DNA from: Siphonodentalium dalli | Taxonomy: Eukaryota > Mollusca > Scaphopoda > Gadilida > Siphonodentaliidae | Direction of reading: 5' to 3' | Length of the DNA: 64,000 bases | Assembly (NCBI GenBank): GCA_032622095.1 | Contig: CP136066.1 | Location: 3,555,784-3,619,783 of the forward strand | Part shown: positions 47,836 through 58,858 of the stretch, piece by piece | How the letters are laid out: every line of letters starts with the position of its first letter | Numbering within the stretch: position 1 is the stretch's first letter | Program-made: the position numbers and the translations under genes | The notes under the pieces: generated by a model | The model's input: the letters and a program-made list of their open reading frames with translations, nothing else | Databases searched by the model: none | What the model was told of the DNA's origin: nothing

Positions 47836-48425
47836 TACATGTACACTGTAAAAAGGACTGTGTGGCAGCTTCCACACAATGACTGTGTGGAGGCATTATC
47901 TGAACATAAATGTGTACATAATACACACATATGTGTAGCTCCGATGTGGAGCTCCGTGATCCGGTGGTTAGCACGTCGGACTTGTGTCGCTGTCAACACA
48001 TCGGCATGCGTTCGCGCCTCCAGCTGGCCAAAGTGAGTTTCACACAACAGTGGCATGTCCGAAAATCAATTAGCGGGCAATTGTGAGATCGCACGCTGTT
48101 CGAATTTCGCGCCAAGTTGTGACCCCTGAGCAAGGGCACTCGTACTGTGTCTGTTTCGCTCCACCCAAGCGTTAAACCGGGTACCCGATTATGAGCAGTG
48201 AAAGATCTTGTCAGTATGCTAGTCACATTGTGACTGTACCTCCCCCTGTCCCCGGGGAGCAGTAGATGGATTACTGAATGTTCAGGCTCATCGGGGTAAT
48301 AATTGTCCAGCGCCTAGGGCCCACCATCACGGGGATAGGCGCGTTACAAGAATAATTATTATTATTATGTGTGTATCAACCAATATCCACACATATGTGT
48401 ACATCACCACACATATTTGTGTGAC
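47836..48425. mobile_element. TGTGTGG-rich MITE family J (copy 1), split by a SINE
   Basis: The left end TGTACACTGTAAAAAGGACT continues with TGTGTGG and CCACACA alternations. After the SINE at 47949-48370, the same kind of sequence resumes (CACACATATGTGTACATC). The related element at 57412-57990 has the inverse end TAAGAGTGTACA. Confidence 0.5.
47949..48370 (+). mobile_element. tRNA-derived SINE with (ATT)n tail
   Basis: The head starts near GCTCCGTGATCCGGTGGTTA (A-box region, 47951-47970) and has a B-box-like GCGTTCGCGCC (48008-48018). The body is unrelated to the SINE at 20785. The 3' end reads GGCGCGTTACAAGAATAAT and then ATTATTATTATT. Length is about 420 bp. The tail is of the type used by LINE-mobilised SINEs. 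It is inserted within the TGTGTGG-rich MITE; a short TATGTGT on both sides may be the target duplication. Confidence 0.7.
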
Positions 48426-48683
48426 GTCGGTTTTTTAAATTGCACGTGGTGGTCACGCGCGCGTCGTTGTTTTGTACAGGCTCACATGCTGCCGTAAAGT
48501 GTAAACATGGAATCTTGTTGATTGTGGTGGATCTCGAAATTCGATATATTGGGCGGTCTCTTCGATTATTTCTATAGTTAAGGTAAGATTATATTTAAAT
48601 TGGCAAGATATTCACCTTTGTGAGAATGTCCGTATCTATATGCATGAACATCACCAACTTCAACTGGGGAACTTCAATCTTAT

Positions 48684-48795
48684 CCTAAGTCTCAACAGAA
48701 TGATGTCCCCGGAGGGTGAATTTGATGAGGCTAGCCCGATGTACATTCATCACCTGGTGATCTCATTCTGCAAATGACAGACACCATTGGCTTGC
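48684..48795. mobile_element. TCATTCTGC-family MITE (copy F3)
   Basis: Left CCTAAGTCTCAACAGAATGA and right ATCTCATTCTGCAAATGACA, then GACACCATTGGCTTG. The centre has GGCTAGCCCG. It is shorter and more diverged than copies F1 and F2. Confidence 0.65.
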
Positions 48796-48859
48796 ACTGC
48801 GTTCATGTGTAATACATCCCTATATATATATTGTCCCCCGTCATTCCATCGGAGGACTA

Positions 48860-49225
48860 TATAGTCATGACCACCGTCCGTCTATGTGTACGTCGGTGTG
48901 TGCGTCCGTCCGGAACTTTGTCCAAGCATGTATTCTGTAATTTTCTGGTAAATTTCTTTTTAACTTGGCACAAATATCAATCAGCATGTGAACCTGCGCA
49001 TCTGAGATTTTGAGTTCGGTCGGACTTATTTTGGCGGAGTTATTGGCTTTTTTTTCGACATAGAATCTTACATCCTGGGACGCATCTTTTGTCCGAGGTA
49101 GTATTCCGTCATTTTCCAGTAAATTAAAAAAAAATTCGCACAGATGTCAACCAGCATGGAAACTTGCGACCCTTTGAGTTCAGTCGGAGTCATTCTGGTG
49201 GATTTATTGCCATTTTACGACATAA
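48860..49225. repeat. Two ~170-bp diverged tandem units
   Basis: Both units contain 'ttgtcc.a.gca/gta.tattc.gt.attttc.ggtaaat', 'ca.ata/gtcaa.cagcat.g.aac.tgcg' and 'tgagttc.gtcgga.t.att.tggcgga'. The start is rich in GTCCGTC. A dispersed repeat; no gene. Confidence 0.55.
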
Positions 49226-49347
49226 AATATTCAATGTTTTTTATTTTAGTGCTGTTGGCCCTTTCTCGACACTTTATAGATCATGTCATGAATCTCTACT
49301 ATTAGCTATACGCACGTAGGGATCATATTCCACCAGTACAAAACCTT

Positions 49348-49730
49348 GGAACTTTTTGAAGTTTTGACAGGGAACCTTATAAAGTCGAAAAGATAACGCG
49401 GGGAATATATTTCTTAGTTATTACCTGTTCCTTCAGAATGTACTTCACTGTATAGGTGAAGGTCCAAACTCGAAATTTCACGATTTAAGTGAATTTGTGA
49501 GCGATTTTGCTTTGCGTCGTGTACAATTATGGAATTTCTCCTCGGTAATTAATTCAATGTTTATTGCGATATCAGCTCACAAACGTCACAGAAAAACATT
49601 CAATTTCTAGTTGGGATTTTCACATGCAGTGAAGTATATTATTAAGGAACAGATAATAACTAAGAAATATATTCCCCTGAGTTATTTGTTCGACTTTATG
49701 TCAAAACGTCAAAAAGTTCCCATGTTTTCA
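49348..49730. repeat. Long inverted repeat, ~110-bp arms
   Basis: GGGGAATATATTTCTTAGTT (49399) pairs with AACTAAGAAATATATTCCCC (about 49659-49678). The pairing extends outward through 'gtcgaaaag' / 'gttcgac' and 'ggaactttttga' / 'tcaaaaagttcc'. The spacer is about 170 bp. Probably a foldback MITE. Part of its left outer flank (49276-49375) is duplicated at 50657-50745. Confidence 0.7.
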
Positions 49731-50384
49731 GCGACTTTTTATTTATTGTGTTTCATCAGATGGTGAAATCGCTCCCGGCTTGATGCGCATATATTTTTTT
49801 CGAACTATGTTCCAGGTTTAACGATATATTGACCATGTACATTAGAACAATGCAACACACAACTTACATTAATTATACTGGAAGCAGTTTAATTAAACCC
49901 CCGAGTGCGTCGCGGCTAAAGGAACATTACGAGAAACTCGGAGGATACCAATCTTATTTTTACCATCGATTTACATATAAATAAATAATTCGGAGTTTCT
50001 CTGCATGATAATTTTCCACCTTTGCTTGTTTTCAGGAAATTTGGATCAATTTGATGAAGTTTTTATCAATGGAGAACAAACCATTGCACCAGTGCGTCGG
50101 CCCGGTATTAGGCTGTCCGATCAATATCAGTCGAGGAGGATGTTTGTGGCATTTCAGTACGATATATACACGGGAGATTAACCGCACTTGTTGCGGCTTC
50201 AACGGTCAGCTTTTACTCAGTAATTTTAATATTTTTGTTAAATGAGATGAAATTCTACGAACCTGTGAGTTTGGTCTGATCCAAGGGTGGGGTGGAGTGC
50301 AGTAAATACATGAGACACTGCAATACGGACTTTATATGCTACCAGAAAGATTCATTAAAGTCATATAATCTGTATTTTCTTCAA

Positions 50385-50650
50385 CTCAATGTTGTGGCGA
50401 CAGGGGAGGGGAGTCGAGTGGGGGTCTCAACCCCTCTCGCCAACTTGGCCAAAATATTCAACATTTGGAAATTTCATGTCTGACACAACATTTTTTTCAG
50501 ACCAAAAGCTGGTTGTAGTTTGTACTTTATATATCATAGATTTGTTATTCCAACCGTATTTAGTGTGCAATTTGTTGTTTTCAGAGACAAATATTGTCCT
50601 GGGGGCGAGTAAAATATTGTCCTGGGGGTGTGTCAAATGTTTCTTCAAGG
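50385..50650. mobile_element. Non-autonomous repeat R3 (copy c), fragment
   Basis: Starts GTGGCGACAGGGGAGGGG, then 'ctcgccaacttggccaaaatattcaacatttggaaatttcatgtctgac'. This is close to the left part of 51884-52344. The right part is lost or replaced by a short duplication of ATATTGTCCTGGGGG. Confidence 0.5.
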
Positions 50651-50825
50651 GGAGGTTGGTAGATCATGACATGAATCTCTACTCTAGCTACGCACCTAGA
50701 TCATATTCCACCACTACAAAATATGGGTGGGAACTTTTTGATGTTTTGTTTAGTTATATATAGTTATATACCCTACCGATACATATTGTCCATGCTATTA
50801 AATTACTTCTAGATCATTTTGAGGT

Positions 50826-50973
50826 TTAACCCTTTCAGTGCCAAGTCCAATTTTTGCTTGATCATTCAAATTTATTGATTATAATAATGTGATACATTGA
50901 TGGAAAGAGCTCTAAAAATGATCAAGGAAATATGGTTTGATACAAAAATCGGAATTGGCACTGAAAGGGTTAA
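50826..50973. mobile_element. Short TTAA MITE family H (148 bp)
   Basis: TTAACCCTTTCAGTGCCAA (50826) and its inverse (50973) give about 30 bp of imperfect inverted repeat, including TTAA at both ends. It shares only the first ten bases with families B and C. No coding capacity. Confidence 0.8.
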
Positions 50974-51065
50974 ATGAGCCAAGTTAAAATTGGTAAGCTC
51001 AGAAATCAAAACACTTGCATGATCTGAAATTGCTCTGCCACCTCTCTTCACCAAGCCTGAGATTT

Positions 51066-51180
51066 GTGTGCCTGTCATTTGCAGAATGAAGTCCCAGGAG
51101 GGTGAATTTAGTGATGCTATCACGTATAGCGGGCTAGCATCACTAAATTCACCTTCTTGGCACCTCATTCTGCTTAGGCC
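51066..51180. mobile_element. TCATTCTGC-family MITE (copy F4)
   Basis: Left GTGTGCCTGTCATTTGCAGA, right ACCTCATTCTGCTTAGGCC. The inner arms GGTGAATTTAGTGATGCTA (51101-51119) and TAGCATCACTAAATTCACC (51135-51153) pair perfectly around a CACGTATAGCGGGC-type loop. It is the best-folding copy. Confidence 0.85.
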
Positions 51181-51239
51181 ACATATTCTCTGGAAAGTTT
51201 CTTTATTATAACTTCTTCACATGGATGAGGCCCCCACCT

Positions 51240-51465
51240 CCCACCCACCCCCCTGGAATACGGAATACCACTTTACACAGAGGGTGGAATACGGAATACC
51301 AGTTAACAGCCATATGGAATACATACAAAATATATGAAAACTTCATTTTTTGGAAGGTCGGCGTACGAATACCGGTATTTTTGGAATACCGAATACCTCC
51401 TAACAGAGGGGCCAGAATACGGCGTACCTCATAACAGGGCATGTAATACGGCGTACGAAAGGGGG
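51240..51465. repeat. Decayed ~30-bp 'GGAATACGGAATACC' tandem
   Basis: Seven or so loose copies of GAATACGGAATACC or AATACGGCGTAC. It follows a run of C and precedes a G run. Confidence 0.65.
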
Positions 51466-51883
51466 TGGGGGCCTCCTATTTTGTATAACATGATTGAACG
51501 AAATAATAAACTTGATTTGGATTTTCTGATTCAACAATTCCCTATCGCATAGTCATATATTTACATTTTAGAGTTGTGCGTTTATCTGGGTTTATCTGTT
51601 GTTTCTGTAGTCTATATGATACACATCTTTCCGAAGCATAAAACCTATTTCTGCTCGAAAATTGTCTTTATGTAAATTGACAAATTCAACTGTGTGGTGA
51701 AGACATTTACTGAACAAATGAGTGTTCATCACATACACACTATATATTATACAGCGTGCTTTAAACCAGAACCACAATTTTATTATTTTGTACGGTAAGG
51801 TTCTCATGATGGTAAAGTAACGACGTTTTTTGTGTTTATATGGAATGCAGATGAGAGGAAATATCTACTGAGACCAGTGACGT

Positions 51884-52344
51884 GGCGACAGGGCGGATAT
51901 TGGGAAGGGTGTGTCTATATCCCTATCCCAACTTCGGTAAAATTTACTAAAAATTCCAACAGTTGGACATTTCATGCCTGACGCAAAGTTGCAAGTTTTA
52001 CACCACATGCATTATAATAGGTTGAAATTGTTCTCTTTTTTTGATTTTTCAACCAGTAATTAGTGGGAAATTTATTGTTTTTTTTTAGACAAACAGTAAC
52101 ATATTTTTCTACTTTTGGTAAAACAAAAATGGCCTCAAATGGCCATCGGGTGGAAGACTTCCATTTGGTTGGAAATTTTAATAGTTGTAAAGCTTGAGGT
52201 ACCAATTGGAAAATTCAGAACGCGAGGGGTGTGTAGATATAATTCTACAAATATGGTTCAAGGGGAGGGTGGGGTGCACTTCGACATTTGAAGGTGGACA
52301 CCCCTCGCCAACGGCGACCATCGAGCCGCGTCCCTGAATGCGAC
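51884..52344. mobile_element. Non-autonomous repeat R3 (copy d), best-preserved
   Basis: Starts CAGTGACGTGGCGACAGGG and ends GCCGCGTCCCTG (about 52337), giving short inverted ends of the CAGxGACGyGGC type. Inside are 'ttccaacagttggacatttcatgcctgac', 'ttctacttttggtaaaaca' and 'gttgtaaagcttgagg'. The ends resemble hAT elements, but the flanking 8 bp agree at only about five positions. Confidence 0.5.
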
Positions 52345-53175
52345 TTGTGGATGCCACTGGAATGCCCTAGTCGTATACTACGAAGTTATATATGTGGCAC
52401 CCGGAATCACACAAAATGTGTGAAATTGGTGTTTCAAATTAATTTCATTTGAATATGATGATCATGAGCATCACTGTTGCAATAAACCTTGAAATACCAC
52501 AATGGACTATCAATGTACAAGTGAAACAAATTGTTGGGTGGGTGGGGTATTTATTTGTCTATTATATTGGTGGTTTACCGAGACGATGTGAAAAATTAAC
52601 ATGCATATTTTGGCTCCTCTGCTGTGTATAACTTGCGTAAATTCGGTTACCGAGGGAGGGCCCGGAGTGGAGGTGATGTCGTATATCTAATACATATGTA
52701 GCCACCGTTTGTGTCCAAAACTTTAAATTGTGAAGAATATTATGTGATTCAATAAATGTCATAATAGCAAATAATGAACTTATCAATAATCTAAATTTAT
52801 AAATACTGCAGAATAGTGAGATGTGTCATTAAAGTATTATTAGCATTTGGATTAAGTGACGTACATGGTGAAGAGTTATCGTTTATACTATAAAAAGGGG
52901 GGGGCTTATTTTCAAACTCGCCATGTTTCTCATATTATAATCCTTATATATGAATGTATTGTGTTATATAGCTAAAATTCCGCATGTAAAATTGCAAATT
53001 TGCCGTGTCAAGATTGTGCTTAATGGGGCATCGATCTGGCCATATAGATAAAGTAAAATATATTTATAAAATGTCCGAACATTCATTATGTGAAACTATA
53101 ATGAGTAGTACTCGTATGTATATATTTAGCATGTTTCAAAAACTATATTCCTTTCTGAAAATGCGCTCTTTAATG
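52345..53175. other. No supported gene
   Basis: AT-rich sequence up to the left target duplication of the LINE at 53187. Nothing recognisable. Confidence 0.45.
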
Positions 53176-53186
53176 TATGAATTATA

Positions 53187-56100
53187 ATTTAATTTTTTTT
53201 ATAATTTATTTTTATTTTCATAGTCTGTCTCAATTACATATTAAAGTTGTACATAATAAATATACATTAAACATGAACAAATAAATTCTTATAATAATAT
53301 ATCTATTATCACATGCACACTTGAATAATCTCTGTTTTTGAAACTTATCCTTTTTCTTGTTCTGTCTTATTAAATTATCTATAGCATTTTTTCTTGATAA
53401 TGTGTCATTTTGACAGTTATTCTTTTTTTAATTCAATTTTTGTGATACTGCAGGGTCGGTCTAAAAATTGAAAGTAATTTTTATTTTATCTATTTAATTT
53501 AAGTTTTTACCAGAGTAATTTCCGGTCAAGGGTCATTAATTAAATTGAGGACACTGTTCCACTTATTATCAAAGGCTTTATTTGTTGAATCAGTCCATTT
53601 TAGTGCCTGCTTTTCTAGATTGTATTCTTGTATAACAAATTGTGTTGCCCTTTTTTGGCATATATTTGTCTTATTGCACCTTGTCACATAAATATATCGT
53701 TTTATTAATAGTAGTATATTGTTAATTTCAAGTGTGCTCATGACAAAGTCTGAATCTATTCCAAAAAGTAATTCTTCAATTCTTGTTGGAATTTTGATGT
53801 TACATTTGGTATACATTGTTTTTGAAATTTCTTCCCAAAGAGTTTTGCTCTGATGACAGGTAACCAACAAATGTTCTATAGTTTCATTTTCTTTTCCACA
53901 GAGTGTGTACAATTTTGATGCTATAATCTTACATTTTTCAAGGAAGACATTTGTAACTAAAGTGTTGTGATTTATTTGGAATTGAAAGGCTTGCAGTTTC
54001 GTGTTTTTCGTTGTTTTAAATGTTTGCTAATATATTGAATCCCAGTGAATTTCGTTTGTTTCTAGTTTTAGTTTATGCTCCCATCCTACCTGAGCGCATG
54101 GTTTATTTGGAATGACAAGAGTTACAATTTTCCAGTACAGATGGTTGTTCAATTTCTTTTCATGAATTATATTTTCTACTAAATCAATTCTAGAGCTTTT
54201 AGTCAATTTGTTTTGTTAGGCCTTTATTTCTGTTTTCCAATTTAAAGGAATAGAGGATATTACTCCTTGTAAAGTTAAATAGTTAACTTTAAGGTCATAT
54301 TTTGAGAGAATTTCTCCAGTGTCCATAAAAGAACCATCTTCCGCAAAATATCATTAATATGCAATATTTGTTTTTCTATCCAGCTTTTAAAAATTAAAGG
54401 TTTTTTTTCTCTCTGAGTGTGTAAGTTATGGAAGAGTGGCTGTTTCTTATATTCTACTTCTGTATTTGGGTCTGTGGATAATGTTGCATAAGCTAATAAG
54501 ACATCTCTCCAGAATGGATTGAATCGCTTAGCAATTCTCATCAGACTGGCTTTATTCAAATTTAGAAGAGCTGAGCCTCCATATATATGCAATTTATCTA
54601 TTAAAATGATTTTCCAATCTGAATAGTTAAAGGGATCTAGGAATTTTCTAAGCCATGTTATTTTTAAGGATTTTGAAAAGCTTTTAATATCTGGAATTTT
54701 TAGTCCACCATTTTCAATATTTTGGACTAGTTTGTCTCTCTTAATTTTATCTCTTTTTCCATTCCAAAAAAACTGAAACAGCAAGCCCTGCATGTCCTTC
54801 AATGTGTGTGCAGGTGGTTCTGGTAAAACGGTCAAGATTTGTATAATAATTGGTAAAACTAGCATTTTTATCACTGTAGTTTTTCCAATGTGAGACAGTG
54901 TCCTCAATGCCCAATGTTTTAAAATGTTTTCCATTTTATTTTTATTTTCTTTCCAATTTTCAGATACAAGAAGAGGATCTTCTAAGTCAAACAAAATCCC
55001 CAGTGTTTTAAACTTTCCCTGGTAGTTCCACTTTATTTTAGTGTTATTCTTTAGGGTTTGTGTGCATCCTCTTTTGGATCCAAACCATATAGCTCCAGTT
55101 TTTTCAAAGTTTGCCTTCAAGCCTGATATTTTTTCAAACGCGTTAATGATATCAATTGCCCCTTTGAGTGATGATTCACTACCATCTAGCCATATTACTG
55201 AATCGTCAGCATACTGACTTATTTTAATTTCTTTATCGTTTATTGTTATCCTTTTTATATTATTATCATATTTTAAAGCTGCCGAAAATAATTCAATACA
55301 AAGAATAAATAGATAGGGAAACAAAGGATATCCCTGTCTAACTCCCTTTTGGAGGTTAAATTGCTGTGACAAATGTCCGTTATTGATAACAAGACTGTTC
55401 GTTTTATTGTATAATGTTGTCACCCATTTGCATATATTTTTCCCAAAACCGAAAAATTCTAAGGTTTTCTGAATGAATTTCCATTTTATTGAATCAAAAG
55501 CTTTTTCATAATCTAATAGTAGAATTAAACCAGGGATATTTTGTTCTTGACAGTCTATTATCAAATCATAGGTTAAGCGTGTACATTCCCCTATATATCT
55601 TCCTTTCAGGAACCCTTTTTGTGTATCACTTATCATTGTTTTAATTTGTGTTTTTATTCTATTAGCAATTACTGCTGAAGCCAGTTTATAGTCTACATTC
55701 AAAAGAGTGATAGGCCTAAGATTTTTAATATATGATTTGTCTTTTCCTGGCTTAGGTAAGCAGGTTATCACTCCTTGGCATTGCGATATTGACATATGTC
55801 CTTTTTTAAATGCATCATTTATAGAGTTCAACAGATAACTTGAGATATCGTTCCAGAAAAATTTATAGAACTCGGCTGTAAAACCATCTATCCCAGGTGA
55901 TTTGTTGTTTTTTGACATTTTCAAGGCGTTTACTAATTTTATGTTCGTTATAAGACCTTCACATGCTTTTATCTCGTCACAGGATTTGTTACCCAGAAAA
56001 GGGTTGTTAGAATCCATAAATTGGTTATAGCTTGTTTCATTACACTTTATATTTTTTTCTTCATTTTCACTGTATAAAGCACTATAAAAATTTCTTTGTG

Positions 56101-56414
56101 CTTCCAAAATTTCTTCTATGTCGGATGTAGAAGTACCATCTTCGCGTATTATTTTTGGGATAAGTTTTTCCGTGTAGTTTCTTTTTTCTAAATATGCAAA
56201 GTATTTTGTATTCTTTCCCCCTTCAGCATACCATTGTGCTTTGGCCCTAATCATCTGTCCCTTTACATGTGTTTGTCTTAAGGTATATAACTCATTCTCT
56301 AACACTTCTCCCTCTTTTTGGTACTTTTCCATTTTTGTTTCATCAAATAGTTTTTGATTTTGTTCTATCTTTTGTTCTAGTTTTCTTTGCTTTTGGATAA
56401 TATTTTTCTTTCTA
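53187..56414 (-). mobile_element. 5'-truncated Tx1/L1-type LINE with 11-bp target duplication
   Basis: TATGAATTATA is present at 53176-53186 and again at 56415-56425, directly outside both ends. On the minus strand the element enters in the middle of ORF2 (no endonuclease) and runs through reverse transcriptase and C-terminal zinc region. It ends in an A-rich tail with AATAAA-like signals (53187-53222). This is the layout produced by target-primed reverse transcription that stopped early. Length is about 3.2 kb. Confidence 0.88.
53526..56414 (-). pseudogene. LINE ORF2 remnant: reverse transcriptase and C-terminal region
   Basis: The frame is already open at the truncation point and stays open to 54275. 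It has a basic helical linker, then WYAEGGKNTKYFAYLEKRN, SPGIDGFTAEFYKFFW, RPITLLNVDYKLASAVIANR, the KGVRQGYPLFPYLF turn and QYADDSVIW (catalytic box about 55200-55216). It continues through the thumb (WALRTLSHIGKTTVIKMLVL). Near 54345 one frameshift ends the intact part. The next frame holds two stops (about 54219 and 54028) and then the zinc-binding CGKENETIEHLLVTC segment, ending near 53526. The RT core looks otherwise intact and is much better preserved than the LINE at 38885-42553, so it is younger. The LPDY-type flanking order places it in the Tx1/L1 group. It cannot move by itself because the endonuclease is absent. Confidence 0.88.
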
Positions 56415-56425
56415 TATGAATTATA

Positions 56426-57411
56426 GTACTGTTATAGATGTACATACACTGTAAATAATATTCCCACAATGGCATGTTATAAACAAAATAACCTCTCTGC
56501 TTACAGGTTCAATGGTGAAATCATGGCGGTCACGCGGTGCGACGTCGATGTAAATAACAAGATATGGACATGACTGCCTTGGCAACGACGCAGAAAAACT
56601 CTAGTCAACCAACCAAGAACCACGGTGGAATGTATGAGTTAGACACAAATTCCACAATCAATGATTTTGGTATACATATGACGATGTCATGTGCTGTAAT
56701 TTGGTTTCTGTGCAAGAGGCGATGACTTCTATTCTTCGTGAACTCGAAATTTCTCCCCAGAAATTGCACCGATATATATACATTCAAAAAGACTATCCTC
56801 TTTGGAGCCCTTAATTTTCTTGTATAGTTCAAGGGATCTCAGAAAGCTTCAGTTAGTCTTAGAGCTTGTTCTTCTACACACGTGAGGGTGAGTCTGATGT
56901 AAGACAGCCAACCAGTATAGCAATATACATATATATGTATATATAGCAGAGACTGAATTTGAATTGTTCCAATACATTAAAGTTGGAGGAAAATTTTAGT
57001 TATTGATGTGAAACCCATTGATGGAACTGAAACATGCACGCTTATAGTTTAAAATTTCTTTTATATCTCGTCGGATGACCAAAATATTATGTGAATGTGT
57101 TAAACGGCTGTTTTGTTTTGTGTCTTGTATTATTGAAATTAAAGACTATAGCTATACTATATCATTCGACAATCACGATTTCTGCTGTGTACACAAAAGA
57201 AGGCCGCGGACCCCCGGGATATGCATGTTTGCTGTTTGATAAGTTAATATTCGAAAACGTCCAGCGCCGCACGTCAAGCATCAGTAGACTATAACATTTC
57301 ATATGTATGGCAGGAAAAAAACGTCCAACGATAGCCGAACTATATGTATGGCCAATAAATATCGGTGTAAACACTCTTCGTTGAATATGATTTTTTTTTT
57401 GCAGGATTAGC
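56426..57411. other. No supported gene
   Basis: Contains a short AT-rich palindrome near 56925-56946 and otherwise unremarkable sequence. Confidence 0.4.
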
Positions 57412-57990
57412 AGCCTATTGTTTGGATCGACCACACAAATTTGTACACATGTAATTAACACATATGTGTTGTCTTGCCCAACAGCATTGTGTACAAGAAC
57501 AATACAAATAGTGTACTGGCGGTGAACACTATTGTTTGGATCAACCACACAATTGTGTACGCATGTGATTAACACATATGTGTAGTCTCGCCCAACAACA
57601 TTGTGTACAATAACAATACAAATAGTGTAATGGCGGTGAACACAATTGTTTGGATCAACAACACAAATGTGTACGCATGCGATTAACACATATGTGTAGT
57701 CTCGTCCAACAACATTGTGTACAATAACAATACACTCTTGTGTGGTAGCGGTGAACATAAACTGTTCATCAGCATCCACACAATCTTGTGCGCAACTTAG
57801 CACACATTTAATGTGTGCCTACAAAGAACAAGTTGTTTGGTCGATCCACACAGTTTGTTCGCCACCGCCACACAACAGATGTGTGATAATTTGCCACACA
57901 ATTCACCACACAATGTTGTGCTCGATCAAGTGGCTACACAAACTGTGTGGTAACTGTGTGGTTCTACCACACAGTAGTTTTAAGAGTGTA
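57412..57990. mobile_element. TGTGTGG-rich MITE family J (copy 2) with 114-bp triplication
   Basis: About three units of 110-120 bp share 'ttgtttggatc.accacaca', 'gattaacacatatgtgt', 'cccaacaacattgtgtacaa' and 'acaatacaaatagtgta' (57412-57760). After them come many alternating CACACAA and TTGTGTGG motifs, and the right end is TTAAGAGTGTACA. Its inverse matches the left end of 47836-48425. The open frame across the units is a repeat artefact. Confidence 0.6.
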
Positions 57991-58858
57991 CACCCATGAT
58001 TAATTTATAAACACAGCTTTATGACGGTGTTTGTAACAGCGACCTAAAGTGTTATGGACAAACCGGAAACTCATTGTCGAGAAAGTTGTTAACTTTTCTA
58101 ATGATATTCATAGTTCAGAATTTCAGTGCTAGAAAACACACCCGCGAAGATGATAACATGGATTCCATGGTGATAACCCGGTTGTGAAAGTACTATGGAA
58201 TAATACAATTGTCTTTAGTACAGTTTATTAACAGTTGAGACTTAAGTAAACATTTTTGATAAAAATTAAAATGCCAGGACTGGTGTCCGGCAACATGTGC
58301 AAAATTTTCAGCTCGCGAAATTAGGAAAATGTCCAATAGTCTAGAAAATTCAATGCTGTGGCTTAGAACGTAGGGTACGTCAACGATGCAATCATAAGTG
58401 GAACGATTTCCACGATAAACTCATCTTCGACAACATTGCAATCGTGTGAACAAACCATCCATGATTGTCGGGCCTGATTTCTCCATATACGATTCAATCT
58501 TGGTCATCGGCAGACTCACCTTGACCACGGCACTAGGGTGATGTCAGCTTCACGTTCAACATGACAATAATTAAGCCTTTACGGGAAATACCGGTACTAA
58601 GTTTTGTCTAGGAAGTTGGATTTCAACTATTATATAATTCCCTATTCATATTTAAATCCGCGCGTTATTATATTTTGCTTAGTTTTAAATTTGGCAATTT
58701 TGCGCAATTTGAATTTGGGAATTTGGTCAACGTTATAATCAGTTCTTTATCGATGCTGAAGATAGATGTGTTCTCCATGCACAATATGAACTGGCCTATA
58801 GTATACTACATGGTATCTTTCTCTGCGGCATTTACATGCATTCAAATTAAGTAAACGG
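57991..58858. other. No supported gene
   Basis: Moderately AT-rich sequence without a convincing exon or repeat. Confidence 0.4.

Noticed and set aside
57162-57803. 213-codon minus-strand frame with repeated VLITCVHICVVDPN
   Set aside because: It spans the triplicated MITE sequence at 57412-57760, with a period divisible by three; there is no domain or splice evidence.
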